A DNA stretch of 64,000 nucleotides from an uncultured Erythrobacter sp. (GTDB lineage: Bacteria > Pseudomonadota > Alphaproteobacteria > Sphingomonadales > Sphingomonadaceae): the NCBI GenBank assembly GCA_947500645.1, contig CANMSD010000003.1:308501-372500 (forward strand), read 5' to 3'. Both the position numbers and the translations under genes were made by a program. Shown one piece after another: positions 43,097 to 52,455 of this stretch (its first letter is position 1; each line of letters starts with the position of its first letter). Under the pieces are notes generated by a model. It was not told where the DNA came from and did no database searches. It saw nothing but the letters and a program-made list of their open reading frames with translations.

Positions 43097-44116
43097 ATGA
43101 TTCCGGCAATTTTCGGACTTTCCGGCCTTGAGCTGAATGACGAGGAGCGGGCCTTCTTCAGGGAGGCCGATCCGGCTGGCTACATTCTATTCGGGCGAAA
43201 TTGCGATAATCCGGAGCAATTGCGGGCTCTTACCGACGATCTGCGCGCAATCCATGGGCGCGATCACCTGCTCGTTTCGATCGATCAGGAGGGCGGGCGG
43301 GTTGCTCGGCTGCGTCCGCCAAATTGGGCGCCTTACCCGGCTGGCGAGAAGTTTGACGAACTCTATCGAATGGCTCCGGCGAGCGCGATTGAGGCCGCTC
43401 GCGCCAATGCGCATGCCATGGCGCTGGAACTGTCGGCAATGGGCATCACGGTCGATTACCACCCGCCGCTCGATGTGCGGCAACCTGGGGCGCATGATGT
43501 TATCGGAGATCGCTCGCTTGGGAGCGATCCGGTGCAGGTCGCCGCTATCGGCCGTGCGGTGCTGGATGGTTTGGAGCGCGGCGGCGTCGCGGGTTGTATC
43601 AAGCATATGCCAGGCCACGGCCGCACGACGACCGACACGCATAAGGAAATGCCGACTGTCACGGCGGGTGAGGAAGAGCTCGAAACCGATCTCGCCCCGT
43701 TCCGCGCGCTCAAAGATGCGCCGATCGGGATGACTGGACACTTGCTCTTCACCGAATGGGATGAGGAGAATCCCGCCACGCTCTCTGAAAAGATCATCTC
43801 CGAAATCATTCGCGGCCGGATTGGCTTTGATGGCCTACTGCTGACCGATGATATCGATATGGAAGCGCTCGATGGGACCATTCCCGAGCGTTCGGCGCGC
43901 GCGCATGCGGCGGGCTGCGACATCGTGCTCAATTGCTGGGGCAAGATGGAAGATATGCAGGGTATTTGCGACGTCCTGCCGAGCATGTCGGATGCCACGA
44001 GCCAGCGGCTCGATCGCGCTCTTGAACACACGCAAATTCGCGATAACCTCGGTTCCGCTGCCGAATTGCTGGCCAAGCGTGATGCGCTATTGGGCCTGAC
44101 GGGGGAAGCGGCGTGA
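43097..44116 (+). CDS. nagZ: Beta-N-acetylhexosaminidase (NagZ)
   Basis: 339 residues of glycoside hydrolase family 3. Visible marks are SIDQEGGRVARLRPP, the catalytic loop KHMPGHGRTTTDTHKEMP (with His acid/base partner) and the nucleophile Asp in LLLTDDIDMEAL. It removes GlcNAc from anhydro-muropeptides in the cytoplasm during peptidoglycan recycling. Its stop overlaps the GTG start of scpA. Confidence 0.96.
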   Translation: MIPAIFGLSGLELNDEERAFFREADPAGYILFGRNCDNPEQLRALTDDLRAIHGRDHLLVSIDQEGGRVARLRPPNWAPYPAGEKFDELYRMAPASAIEAARANAHAMALELSAMGITVDYHPPLDVRQPGAHDVIGDRSLGSDPVQVAAIGRAVLDGLERGGVAGCIKHMPGHGRTTTDTHKEMPTVTAGEEELETDLAPFRALKDAPIGMTGHLLFTEWDEENPATLSEKIISEIIRGRIGFDGLLLTDDIDMEALDGTIPERSARAHAAGCDIVLNCWGKMEDMQGICDVLPSMSDATSQRLDRALEHTQIRDNLGSAAELLAKRDALLGLTGEAA

Positions 44117-44976
44117 GTACTGAGGATTTTATGCTGCCCGAAACCGGCGCCAACACACCTGAACCGGGCAGCCTGAACGCTGCGGGCGACGCCGAATGGG
44201 GCGCTCCCGCTGGGGAAGAGACTGCGAGGAGTGAGCACGAGAAGGCGCTCTATCTCGAGCTTGATGGCTGGGAAGGTCCGCTCGACCTGCTGCTCGATCT
44301 TGCGCGGCGGCAAAAGGTCGATCTGCGGCAGATTTCGATCCTCGCGCTGGTCGACCAATATCTGAATTACGTCGAGCAGGCGGAGGCTATGCGGCTGGAG
44401 TTGGCCGCCGACTACCTCGTGATGGCGGCCTGGCTGGCCTATCTCAAATCCGCACTGCTGCTGCCCAAGGACGAGCAGGAAGACCCAAGCCCTGAAGAGC
44501 TGGCTCTGCGCCTGCAATTGCGGCTCCAGCGGCTGGGTGCGATGCGCGAGGCCGCAGCTCGGCTGATGGGGCGCGACCGGATCGGACGAGACATTTTCGT
44601 CCGCGGCGCGCCAGAGGGTCTGCGGATCGATCGCAAGACGCAATGGAAGTGCGATAGTTACTCGCTGATCCAAGCCTACGGGCAGGTGAAAGCGCGCATG
44701 GCTCCGCGTATTTATCATGTCTGCGACCGGCCGGTAATGACACTCGACAGCGCGCTGGAGCGGGTGTCGTCCATGCTGGGCGTAACGCTCGACTGGATGG
44801 ATATCCGTGACTTCCTTCCGCCCCATGCCGAGCCGCAGCTGCGCAAATCGGCGCTCGCATCGAGCTTCGTTGCAGCGCTGGAACTGGCGCGTCTGGGGCG
44901 CGCGGAATTGTCTCAGGAAAAAGCCTATGGCGAGCTCCGGATCCGCCGGCTGCGTGAAAAGGCGAACGTGGCATGA
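44113..44976 (+). CDS. scpA: Segregation and condensation protein A
   Basis: 287 residues, starting with GTG in a four-base overlap with nagZ and with GGGGGAAG upstream. The kleisin-family signature LELDGWEGPLDLLLDLARRQ-KVDL begins near residue 45; a C-terminal winged-helix (EKAYGELRIRRL) ends the protein. ScpA bridges SMC heads with ScpB in chromosome condensation. The C-terminus overlaps scpB by four bases. Confidence 0.95.
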   Translation: MSTEDFMLPETGANTPEPGSLNAAGDAEWGAPAGEETARSEHEKALYLELDGWEGPLDLLLDLARRQKVDLRQISILALVDQYLNYVEQAEAMRLELAADYLVMAAWLAYLKSALLLPKDEQEDPSPEELALRLQLRLQRLGAMREAAARLMGRDRIGRDIFVRGAPEGLRIDRKTQWKCDSYSLIQAYGQVKARMAPRIYHVCDRPVMTLDSALERVSSMLGVTLDWMDIRDFLPPHAEPQLRKSALASSFVAALELARLGRAELSQEKAYGELRIRRLREKANVA

Positions 44977-45674
44977 GTGATGAGATCACACGCGGTATCG
45001 AAGCGACTCTGTTTGCTTCCGAAGAACCGATGAGCGTCGAGGCGCTTGGTACACATCTTGGTGGGTTGAGCCATGGCGATGTGCGCGATGGATTAAATCA
45101 GCTGGTCGAAGACTATGCGAAGCGCGGCATTCATCTGGTAGAGCGCGGCAAGCGCTGGCATTTCGAGACCGCGCCCGATCTCGCGCACCTACTGCGACGT
45201 GAGCGCGAGCAAGTGCGTCGCTTAAGCCGCGCGGCGACCGAAGTGCTGGCGATCATCGCCTACCACGAGCCAGTCAGCCGCGCCGATATCGAATCGATCC
45301 GCGGTGTGCAGACCGCAAAGGGTACACTCGACGTGCTGATGGAAGCGGGATGGATCAAGCTGGCAGGGAGACGCGAAGTGCCTGGTCGCCCGGTGATTTA
45401 CGCCACCACGCCTGAATTCCTTGATCATTTCGGTCTGAGCTCACGCCGTGATCTGCCGGGTATCGATGAATTGAAAGCGGCTGGATTGCTTGACCCGGTC
45501 GACGATGCACTCGAAGAGGCGATGAATCCCGACACCGGCGATGAAGAAGATAGTGAGGAAGTCTCGCAAGATCAGGGAGCCGAGGTCGAAAACGACGCTG
45601 AAGCTGCTGAGCCAGACCTTACCAAAGCGGAAACCACGACGGACAATCCGCCGCTAACCGATCAGGCCGAATGA
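44973..45674 (+). CDS. scpB: Segregation and condensation protein B
   Basis: 233 residues with two winged-helix units: IEATLFASEEPMSVEALG at the start and EVLAIIAYHEPVSRADIE, GRPVIYATTPEFLDHFGL later. A disordered, highly acidic tail of about 60 residues follows (GDEEDSEEVSQDQG and beyond). It is the partner of ScpA and SMC. Its start overlaps the scpA stop (ATGA). Confidence 0.95.
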   Translation: MSDEITRGIEATLFASEEPMSVEALGTHLGGLSHGDVRDGLNQLVEDYAKRGIHLVERGKRWHFETAPDLAHLLRREREQVRRLSRAATEVLAIIAYHEPVSRADIESIRGVQTAKGTLDVLMEAGWIKLAGRREVPGRPVIYATTPEFLDHFGLSSRRDLPGIDELKAAGLLDPVDDALEEAMNPDTGDEEDSEEVSQDQGAEVENDAEAAEPDLTKAETTTDNPPLTDQAE

Positions 45675-45766
45675 CGGACGACATATCAATTTGAGCCTTG
45701 CGACTGGCGCAGCGCGTCCAACGCTCCTATATTGAGCCTAGGTAAAGCAGAGAAAGTCATTCCCCC

Positions 45767-46018
45767 ATGGGTTTTAGTGTCTGGCAAATTGCAATCGTCG
45801 CTGTCGTTATCCTTGTCCTGTTCGGGCGCGGGCGCATCTCTGAAATGATGGGCGATTTCGGCAAGGGCATTTCGAGCTTCAAGAAGGGCATGAATGAGGA
45901 CATTGATGTATCTTCAACCAAGCCGTCCGAGCCGAACGGTCAGATTGAAGGCCCGGCAGCTGACAGTGCACCTGCTGGCGACACCAAAGCGGCTGACCAA
46001 AAAGACGCCGCGAACTGA
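45767..46018 (+). CDS. tatA: Twin-arginine translocase subunit TatA
   Basis: 83 residues: a short N-terminal membrane helix ([19 protein letters not shown]), the hinge and an amphipathic helix ([17 protein letters not shown]), then a disordered polar tail. It forms the pore component for export of folded proteins. It is first of tatABC, about 90 bases after scpB, so it may also have its own promoter. Confidence 0.97.
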   Translation: MGFSVWQIAIVAVVILVLFGRGRISEMMGDFGKGISSFKKGMNEDIDVSSTKPSEPNGQIEGPAADSAPAGDTKAADQKDAAN

Positions 46019-46056
46019 ACCTCTAAGCGGAGAGCGGCCCCGCGTGGGACCCGACC

Positions 46057-46527
46057 ATGTTCGATTTAGGCGCTGCAGAAATACTCGTTATCGTGATTGT
46101 CGCGGTGCTCGTCATCGGGCCAAAGGATTTGCCGCTCGCCATGCGCACGGCAGGGCGCTGGATTGGCAAGGTGCGCAAGGTTTCCGCTCATTTTCGGACA
46201 GGCCTCGATGCCATGGTGCGCGAAGCCGACCTTGAGGACATGGAGAAGAAGTGGAAGGCGCAAAACGAGGCGATCATGAAGCGCCAGTCAGGTGCCGCCG
46301 AAGCGACGGCAGGCGAGCCAGTGATGACCGGCCCGCCGCCCGCCAAGCCTAGAAACATTGCTGAGCCCATGGATACCGATGGTCCGAGTGCGGCGGCGGA
46401 AGCGAAAGTGAGCGCCCCTGCGAAGGCGGAGGCTAAGACCGTCGAAGCTCCGGCAAAAGAGACCGAATTGCCGCTTGGCAGCGATGATAGCGCAATGGCA
46501 AGTCCGTCTAAAAAGAGCGAAGACTAG
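46057..46527 (+). CDS. tatB: Twin-arginine translocase subunit TatB
   Basis: 156 residues: FDLGAAEILVIVIVAVLVIG membrane helix with the TatB-type Glu (GAAEILV), the GPKDLP hinge, and an amphipathic helix MRTAGRWIGKVRKVSAHF. A long disordered tail rich in Ala, Lys and Glu follows. With TatC it receives twin-arginine signal peptides at the inner membrane. Confidence 0.97.
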   Translation: MFDLGAAEILVIVIVAVLVIGPKDLPLAMRTAGRWIGKVRKVSAHFRTGLDAMVREADLEDMEKKWKAQNEAIMKRQSGAAEATAGEPVMTGPPPAKPRNIAEPMDTDGPSAAAEAKVSAPAKAEAKTVEAPAKETELPLGSDDSAMASPSKKSED

Positions 46528-46535
46528 CGCGCGCC

Positions 46536-47408
46536 ATGGCACTCGGGATTAAGGACATTGACGAAACACAGGCCCCGCTGCTCGATCATTTGATCGAGTT
46601 GCGCAGCCGCCTGGTTCGCTGCGTAATCGCGCTGACGCTGGCTTTTTGCGTCTGCTTCTATTTCGCTGATGAGATCCTTGGCTTTCTTATCAAGCCGCTC
46701 AAGGATGCTTTTCCCGACGGTGAAGGCCAGCTGATCTTTACCAAGCTGTACGAGGTGTTTTTCGTAGAGCTGAAAGTCGGCCTATTTGCAGGTTTTTTCG
46801 TAAGCTTTCCGATTATCGCCAATCAGCTCTGGGCCTTCGTAGCGCCAGGGCTCTACGCCAAGGAAAAGAAGGCGTTCCTTCCTTTCTTGCTGGCCACCCC
46901 AGTGTTGTTCACTGCGGGCGGGGCGCTGGCCTATTTTGTGGTCATGCCGACCGCGTTTCGCTGGTTTTTGGGCTTCGAAGGTCAGGCGGGCGGACTTGAT
47001 ATTGAGGCGCTACCTGCAGCGGGAGACTACCTCAGCCTGGTGATGCAGTTCATTCTGGCGTTCGGCGTGAGCTTCCTGCTTCCTGTTCTTCTGCTGCTTC
47101 TGAATCGCGCGGGGATTGTGTCACGCGACCAATTTGTAGCGGCAAGGCGCTATGTGATCGTCGGCGTGGTCGCGCTTGCGGCGATCGTAACGCCGCCTGA
47201 TCCCGGCTCGCAGATCATTCTGGCAGTTCCATTGCTGCTGCTGTTCGAAGGGTCGCTGGTGCTGATGCGGCTTCAGGAGCGCGGTGCGAAGAATGCGGCG
47301 GACGATGATACTGAGGTGGGCGAAGAATGCGAAACGACCGGGTCTGATGACGCTGATTGCGCCGCCGCTTCGGACGACGCGGCAGCAACAAGCACTCCCG
47401 AGGCGTGA
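46536..47408 (+). CDS. tatC: Twin-arginine translocase subunit TatC
   Basis: 290 residues with the family N-terminus APLLDHLIELRSRLVRC and six membrane helices (about 28-50, 75-100, 118-142, 165-190, 200-218, 222-240). Other marks are the FSFPI-like FFVSFPIIANQLW and the PPDPGSQIILAVP end segment. A hydrophilic acidic tail of about 45 residues with several Cys, Asp and Ala extends beyond the core. TatC is the signal-peptide receptor. It is the last gene of this rightward run. Confidence 0.97.
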   Translation: MALGIKDIDETQAPLLDHLIELRSRLVRCVIALTLAFCVCFYFADEILGFLIKPLKDAFPDGEGQLIFTKLYEVFFVELKVGLFAGFFVSFPIIANQLWAFVAPGLYAKEKKAFLPFLLATPVLFTAGGALAYFVVMPTAFRWFLGFEGQAGGLDIEALPAAGDYLSLVMQFILAFGVSFLLPVLLLLLNRAGIVSRDQFVAARRYVIVGVVALAAIVTPPDPGSQIILAVPLLLLFEGSLVLMRLQERGAKNAADDDTEVGEECETTGSDDADCAAASDDAAATSTPEA

Positions 47409-47548
47409 AGTTGGGCCGGTCGCTATAAGCGCCGCCGTAATTGGAGCGCTGGCCCCTCGGTAGGCCGCGGATATCGCAAGCCCCTATTACCAAATCTCGA
47501 CATCGCGCCGCGGCGAGCGAGATCACCTGCCACACGCCAATCGCGCAT

Positions 47549-47577
47549 AAAAAACGGGGCCCGAAAGGGCCCCGTAA
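47549..47577 (-). terminator. Terminator of the small minus-strand gene
   Basis: ACGGGGCCC and GGGCCCCGT pair perfectly around GAAA. On the minus strand the stem is followed by six T. It lies about 25 bases after the stop of the 72-residue gene. Confidence 0.9.
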
Positions 47578-47600
47578 TTATATCGATGTCAAGTCAGGTC

Positions 47601-47819
47601 TTAGACGCTGACGGGATCGTCGTCACCGTCTGCGGCAATAATGATGCCGGCGATAACAGCAGCAGCTGCCAGAATTGCGATGATGATGCCTGAGCCGCCT
47701 TCGAGTTCGCTTTCACCTTCAACCGGTGCGATCGAACGGTCGAACGAGGCTTCTGCGATAGCCGGGGTGGCTGCAAGCGAAACTGCTGCGGTTGCAGCGG
47801 CAAGCGTACGGATTTTCAT
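47601..47819 (-). CDS. Small exported or membrane protein, unknown function
   Basis: 72 residues with an AGGAG ribosome site. The N-terminus is a signal peptide (MKIRTLAAATAAVSLAATPA, cleavage near AIA-EAS). The mature part has an acidic/polar segment (SIAPVEGESELEGGSG) followed by a hydrophobic helix of about 20 residues (IIIAILAAAAVIAGIIIAA) and an acidic end (DGDDDPVSV). It would be a tiny periplasm-facing single-pass membrane protein. Own promoter candidate and strong terminator make it a single-gene unit. I do not recognise a named family, though similar small sequences occur in sphingomonads. Confidence 0.8.
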   Translation of the reverse strand: MKIRTLAAATAAVSLAATPAIAEASFDRSIAPVEGESELEGGSGIIIAILAAAAVIAGIIIAADGDDDPVSV

Positions 47820-48233
47820 CGATAATCTCCTGAGTTAATTTTTTTATTCGGTATTCGTTGGTTAATTAGGACAGAGTTGCGAAGCTGACAACCCCATAAA
47901 TTGATCAAAATGGTATTGATCCTGTCAGAAACTCACATTCATTTGAGTGACTTAACGTAAGCCCTCTCCAGATCGGTGCATTTGTGACACACATTTTGCA
48001 CTACAAAAATGCTGCACTGCGCAATAATCAGTCATCCACACCTACACGTCAACAACGAATCAGTTCCCAACTCCCTTCGCCGTCGTCACACTCTTTCTTA
48101 CAATCAAGTGTTACGCCGGGATGAAAGATTGATCCCTAAAACCTGTCCGAAATTTCCGGACGTGCGCCCCTGACACGATTAAGCTTAATAATTCGTGAAA
48201 ACCCTCGTTCAAGCAGGGCGAGGCCGCGCGGGG
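47820..48233. other. Long intergenic region upstream of the small gene
   Basis: 414 bases between the small gene and the amidohydrolase end, both leftward. It is AT-rich compared with its surroundings. It contains the promoter described separately at 47863-47891. I see no terminator after the amidohydrolase, no other coding frame and no RNA gene. Confidence 0.5.
47863..47891 (-). promoter_or_regulatory. Candidate sigma-70 promoter of the small gene
   Basis: On the minus strand TTGTCA, 17 bases, TAATTA. Transcription would start near 47856, leaving a leader of about 36 bases before the ATG at 47819. The spacing is ideal. Confidence 0.55.
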
Positions 48234-49895
48234 TTAGCGCGCGACGACCTGTTCACCGCCGACCCAGACGCCGCTAATGCTAGTCGCGCGAATATCCGCT
48301 GGTGAGGCAAGCAGGGGATCTCGGTCGACCAGAATGAAGTCGGCGCGTTCGCCGGGAACAAGGCGACCGAAGCGGCCATCGGCAAAGCCGGCAAAGGCGG
48401 CGTCTGCAGTGAACGCCTTCAGCGCCTGCTCACGGCTCACGGTCTCCTGTGCGCGCCATCCGCCAAATGGTTCGCCATTGGAATCAGTACGACTGATCGC
48501 AACCGCTAGACCGGCAAATGCATCCGCCGGCTCGACCGGCGCGTCCGAGCCAAAGGCCAGCTTGCCGCCAACATTGAGGATGCTGCGCCATGCATAGGCA
48601 CCGCCCAGCCGATCTTCGCCCAGCCGTGCTTCGGCCATTAAGCGGTCCGATGTCTGATGGAGTGGCTGCATCGAGGCGATGATGCCGTATTGTCCGAAGA
48701 TCGGCAGGTCCGCTGGATCGGCGATCTGCGCGTGCTCGATGCGCCAGCGCCGGTCGCCTTTGTAACTCTCGTTGAGCTCGGTGATCGCAGCAAGCACATT
48801 GGCATTAGCCGCATCGCCGATGGCGTGCACTGCGGGCTGGAAATTGTCGAGCGCTGCGCGACTCATCAAGTTGCGCAATTGCGCTTGCGACAGTAGCGCT
48901 AGGCCGCTTGTCGCAGGCTCGTCCGAATAGGGCGCTTTCAGTGTTGCTCCGCGTGAGCCCAGCGCCCCGTCAAGGTAGAGCTTGATCCCGCCCATGCGCA
49001 GCCGATCATCATAAAGCCATGGGGTCGGCCCAGGCCCACCGATCAGCTCCATCGTTTCAACGCTGTTGGCGTAGGACATGATGCGTAGTTTCAACGTGCC
49101 GTTGTCTCCTGCGCGCCGATACGTCTGCCAGTCCTCGATACTGGTGCCCATATCGGCAACGGCGGTGATGCCGTTGGCGAACAGGATATCCTGAGCTTTG
49201 CGCAAGGCGAGGTCGCGATCTTCCGGGCGCGGCGCTGGTACCACCCGATTGACCAGCGCTTCAGCAGCATCGACGAAAACGCCCGCTGGCTCCTGACTGC
49301 CGGGCTTGCGGATGATGCGCCCGCCAGAGGGGTCTTGCGCAGCAGCGGTGACGCCAGCGGTCTCTATCGCTTTGGTGTTGGCCCAGCTCGCATGGCCATC
49401 CACGCGCGACAACCACACCGGGCGGTCGGAAACGACTGCATCCAGTTCTTCGGCAGTCGGGAACCTGCCAAGGCCCCATTTCTCCTGATTCCAGCCGCGA
49501 CCAAGAATCCACGGACGACCGGTATTGTCGGCGGCGAACTTCTCGATCTTCGCCAGCGCGTCTTCTAGCGAGGTTGTGTCCGACAGGTCGAGCGTCAGCG
49601 CGCCAATACCGATGCCCATTACGTGCACATGCGCATCGATCATTCCGGGCAGCATCACGCGGCCCTCACCATCTATCGCAAATTCGATGTCATCTGGCCG
49701 CTCTTCGCCGCGCTCGACCACCTCTGTGATCCGCCCCTCATCGTCGAAGACTAGAGCGACAAAGCGATCGACCTCGCCATCTTCTCCGATGGTTATGCCG
49801 TCGACATTGTAGACGAGCGTATCAGCAGCGGCAGGGCTCGGAGCCAGGGCAGAAATGGCAACGGCACCAAAGGCAGCGGTGATTGTGCGGATCAT
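48234..49895 (-). CDS. Exported amidohydrolase (YtcJ-like, amidohydrolase family 3)
   Basis: 553 residues. A signal peptide (MIRTITAAFGAVAISALAPS, cleavage near PAAAD) is followed by a metal-dependent amidohydrolase: GMIDAHVHVMG (first His pair), EHAQIADPAD (His), LAFGSDAPVEPADA (metal/catalytic Asp) and the terminal ADFILVDRDPL. Residues such as RVDGHASWANT and LDGALGSRGA mark the YtcJ subgroup. Substrate unknown; probably an amide or imide hydrolysed in the periplasm. It lies nine bases after the 3-hydroxyisobutyrate dehydrogenase-like gene, so the two form an operon. Confidence 0.9.
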   Translation of the reverse strand: MIRTITAAFGAVAISALAPSPAAADTLVYNVDGITIGEDGEVDRFVALVFDDEGRITEVVERGEERPDDIEFAIDGEGRVMLPGMIDAHVHVMGIGIGALTLDLSDTTSLEDALAKIEKFAADNTGRPWILGRGWNQEKWGLGRFPTAEELDAVVSDRPVWLSRVDGHASWANTKAIETAGVTAAAQDPSGGRIIRKPGSQEPAGVFVDAAEALVNRVVPAPRPEDRDLALRKAQDILFANGITAVADMGTSIEDWQTYRRAGDNGTLKLRIMSYANSVETMELIGGPGPTPWLYDDRLRMGGIKLYLDGALGSRGATLKAPYSDEPATSGLALLSQAQLRNLMSRAALDNFQPAVHAIGDAANANVLAAITELNESYKGDRRWRIEHAQIADPADLPIFGQYGIIASMQPLHQTSDRLMAEARLGEDRLGGAYAWRSILNVGGKLAFGSDAPVEPADAFAGLAVAISRTDSNGEPFGGWRAQETVSREQALKAFTADAAFAGFADGRFGRLVPGERADFILVDRDPLLASPADIRATSISGVWVGGEQVVAR

Positions 49896-49904
49896 ATGGG
49901 TTTC

Positions 49905-50822
49905 TCAGTCCTTGGGATTGCGGGGCAGGCGGGTGATGAGCGCGCTCGTATCTTGTCTGCCGCCACCGTTTGCTTGGATTTCGGCATAAAATTGGTCGAC
50001 CAGCGCGGTCACGGGCGATGAGAGGCCAAGACGTTTCGCTTCGTCGAGCGCGTAGCTCAAATCCTTGCGCATCCAGTCGATGGCAAAGCCGAAGTCGAAG
50101 TTGTCTGCGGCCATACTCGCCCAGCGGTTGTCCATCTGCCAACTTTGCGCAGCGCCGCCTGAAATGGCTTGGTATGTCTTGTCCATATCGAGGCCGGCTG
50201 CCTCGGCCAGCCGCACTGCTTCGGAAAGGCCCGCGAGCACTCCGGCAATGCACATCTGGTTGGCCATCTTTGCAGTCTGCCCCGCACCAATATCGCCGAC
50301 ATGTACGATCGATTTGGCGTAACAATCCATCACAGGAGCCGCGCGTGCCATCGCTGTCTCACTGCCTCCGCACATGATCGCGAGCTGGCCGTTTTCTGCG
50401 CCAGCCTGACCGCCGGAAACGGGCGCATCGACGCATTCTATTCCGTGAGATCGAGCTTCTGCCGCGAGTTTGCGCGCCATATTGGCGGAGACGGTGGTGT
50501 GATCGACGAGCAATGCGCCTTCGGACATTCCTGCCAAAACCCCGTCATTGCCAAGCGTCACGCTTTCGAGGTCTTCGTCATTGCCGACACAAGTGAACAC
50601 GATATCCGCGCCTGACGCCGCCTCCGCAGGCGTTGCCGCGAAAGTGATATCGAGACCTTCTTTTGCCCACGCCTCACGCCACTTCGCGGCACGTTCGGGC
50701 GAGCGGTTATAAGCCGTCACTTGGTAACCGGCGCGGGCGAGATGACCCGTCATCGGTCCACCCATGACGCCAAGCCCGATGAAGGCGATTTTGATGCTCA
50801 CAATATTGGCGCTCTCACTCAT
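49905..50822 (-). CDS. 3-hydroxyisobutyrate dehydrogenase-like NAD(P) oxidoreductase
   Basis: 305 residues from the ATG at 50822; a GTG nine bases upstream is possible, and neither has a strong ribosome site. N-terminal Rossmann GLGVMGGPM, the DAPVSGGQAGAENG substrate loop and the catalytic Lys in GAGQTAKMANQ identify the beta-hydroxyacid dehydrogenase family. Substrates in this family include 3-hydroxyisobutyrate (valine breakdown), tartronate semialdehyde and gamma-hydroxybutyrate. I cannot choose from sequence alone. It is the first gene of an operon with the amidohydrolase, divergent from threonine ammonia-lyase. Confidence 0.9.
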   Translation of the reverse strand: MSESANIVSIKIAFIGLGVMGGPMTGHLARAGYQVTAYNRSPERAAKWREAWAKEGLDITFAATPAEAASGADIVFTCVGNDEDLESVTLGNDGVLAGMSEGALLVDHTTVSANMARKLAAEARSHGIECVDAPVSGGQAGAENGQLAIMCGGSETAMARAAPVMDCYAKSIVHVGDIGAGQTAKMANQMCIAGVLAGLSEAVRLAEAAGLDMDKTYQAISGGAAQSWQMDNRWASMAADNFDFGFAIDWMRKDLSYALDEAKRLGLSSPVTALVDQFYAEIQANGGGRQDTSALITRLPRNPKD

Positions 50823-50933
50823 ATCCGGCACGCCCTAATGCCAATTGCCAGATGCGCCAAGTCAATCGAGCTGGGTGTGGATGGGCAAATCGAATTGCTC
50901 TTGTTGGCGCAAACGCCTAACGGCCCTAGCGTC

Positions 50934-52196
50934 ATGACTGCTGAACCCGCACCAATCAAAGCCGCCGCTGACACACCAGCCACGGCCAATCTCACAATCG
51001 ATGATGTGCGCGCGGCTGCCGCGCGGATCGAAGGCGCGGTGGTCAAAACGCCGATGATGCATTCGATCACACTGTCGGAGATCACTGGCGCCGAGGTTTG
51101 GCTGAAGTTCGAAAACCTTCAGTTCACTGCTGCCTATAAAGAGCGCGGAGCGCTCAACGCGCTATTGCAGCTCACCGACGAGCAGCGGGAGCGCGGTGTA
51201 ATTGCAGCCTCCGCGGGCAATCACAGCCAGGGCCTTTCCTATCACGGAACTCGACTTGGAGTGCCGGTCACGATCGTCATGCCGCGCACAACACCCACGG
51301 TTAAAGTAATGCAGACCGAGAGTGTCGGTGGCAATGTCGTGCTCGAAGGCGAGACCTTTGACGATGCCTATGCTCACGCGCTCAAGCTCGAGGCGGAAAT
51401 GGGCCTTACCTTCGTCCATCCGTTTGACGATCCCAAGGTGGCTGCTGGCCAAGGCACTGTTGCGCTGGAGATGCTGGAGCAAAAGCCCGATCTCGACTGC
51501 CTTGTCACCCCGATTGGCGGCGGCGGGCTGATGTCGGGGATGGCGACGGTCGCCAAGGCACTCAATCCCGAGATCGAACTGGTCGGCGTGCAGGCGTCCC
51601 TGTACCCGAGCATGTACTCTCGAGTGAAGGGCGAGGACCGGATGTGCGGCGGCGATACTCTGGCAGAGGGGATCGCGGTAAAGCAGCCTGGCGAGTTTAC
51701 CAGCAAAGTGATTGCAGAGCTGGTCGACGATATTCTGCTGGTCGACGAGGCCGCTTTGGAAAAAGCTGTTTCGTTGCTGCTGCAGATTGAGAAGACTGTT
51801 GTCGAAGGTGCGGGTGCCGCTGGACTCGCGGCGGTGCTGCAGAACCCGGAGCGATTTGCCGGTAAGGCGGTTGGCCTGGTGCTATGCGGGGGCAATATCG
51901 ACACGCGTTTGCTCGCGAATGTGCTGCTGCGTGACTTGGCGCGGCAAGGTCGCCTCGCTCGGTTGCGGGTGACTTTGCAGGATCGCCCCGGTGCTCTTTT
52001 CAAGGTCATGCGACTTTTCGATGCGCACCACGTGAACATCATCGAAATTTACCATCAGCGCATTTTTACGACTTTGCCGGCCAAGGGCTTGATCACTGAT
52101 ATTGAGTGCGAAGCACGCGATGCCGATCAGTTGAACGAGCTCGTTAACGCGCTGCGCAAAGCAGGCTACAAAGTCAGCGTTGCAGAGCTCGCCTAA
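50934..52196 (+). CDS. ilvA: Threonine ammonia-lyase with C-terminal ACT domain
   Basis: 420 residues from MTAEPAPIKAAADT; the ribosome site is weak, and longer frames overlap the divergent gene. It has a PLP fold type II core with Lys69 in the AAYKERGALN motif, the SAGNHSQGLSY phosphate-binding loop and TPIGGGGLMSG. A single ACT-like domain follows (about 345-420; RLRVTLQDRPGALFKVMRLF). It deaminates threonine to 2-oxobutyrate. One ACT domain marks the medium-length form, which may be allosterically regulated; biosynthetic versus degradative use is open. Confidence 0.93.
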   Translation: MTAEPAPIKAAADTPATANLTIDDVRAAAARIEGAVVKTPMMHSITLSEITGAEVWLKFENLQFTAAYKERGALNALLQLTDEQRERGVIAASAGNHSQGLSYHGTRLGVPVTIVMPRTTPTVKVMQTESVGGNVVLEGETFDDAYAHALKLEAEMGLTFVHPFDDPKVAAGQGTVALEMLEQKPDLDCLVTPIGGGGLMSGMATVAKALNPEIELVGVQASLYPSMYSRVKGEDRMCGGDTLAEGIAVKQPGEFTSKVIAELVDDILLVDEAALEKAVSLLLQIEKTVVEGAGAAGLAAVLQNPERFAGKAVGLVLCGGNIDTRLLANVLLRDLARQGRLARLRVTLQDRPGALFKVMRLFDAHHVNIIEIYHQRIFTTLPAKGLITDIECEARDADQLNELVNALRKAGYKVSVAELA

Positions 52197-52455
52197 GCAG
52201 CATCAGCCATCAGAATCAGGGGATTCGCAGCCAACTCGTGCGCTCTGCGCGAATGAGAATGATCCGCTTTGGCGCGAATACGGTTAGACCCGCACGCAAA
52301 ACCGTCTCTCGATGCGACCAAATGTGCAAAGTAAGACATTATTCACCCTGTTTAATGGTTAAGGGTCTTTTACCCGCCTTTCCAAGAAGGCATAAGATTG
52401 TCTTAACGCAGCGCCAGCTGATTCCCTCTTTTGCGAAAGGACGTAAGGCAAACCC

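Noticed and set aside
43456..44826. 456-codon minus-strand frame across nagZ and scpA
   Set aside because: It lies wholly antisense to two well-recognised genes, and its translation shows no domain.
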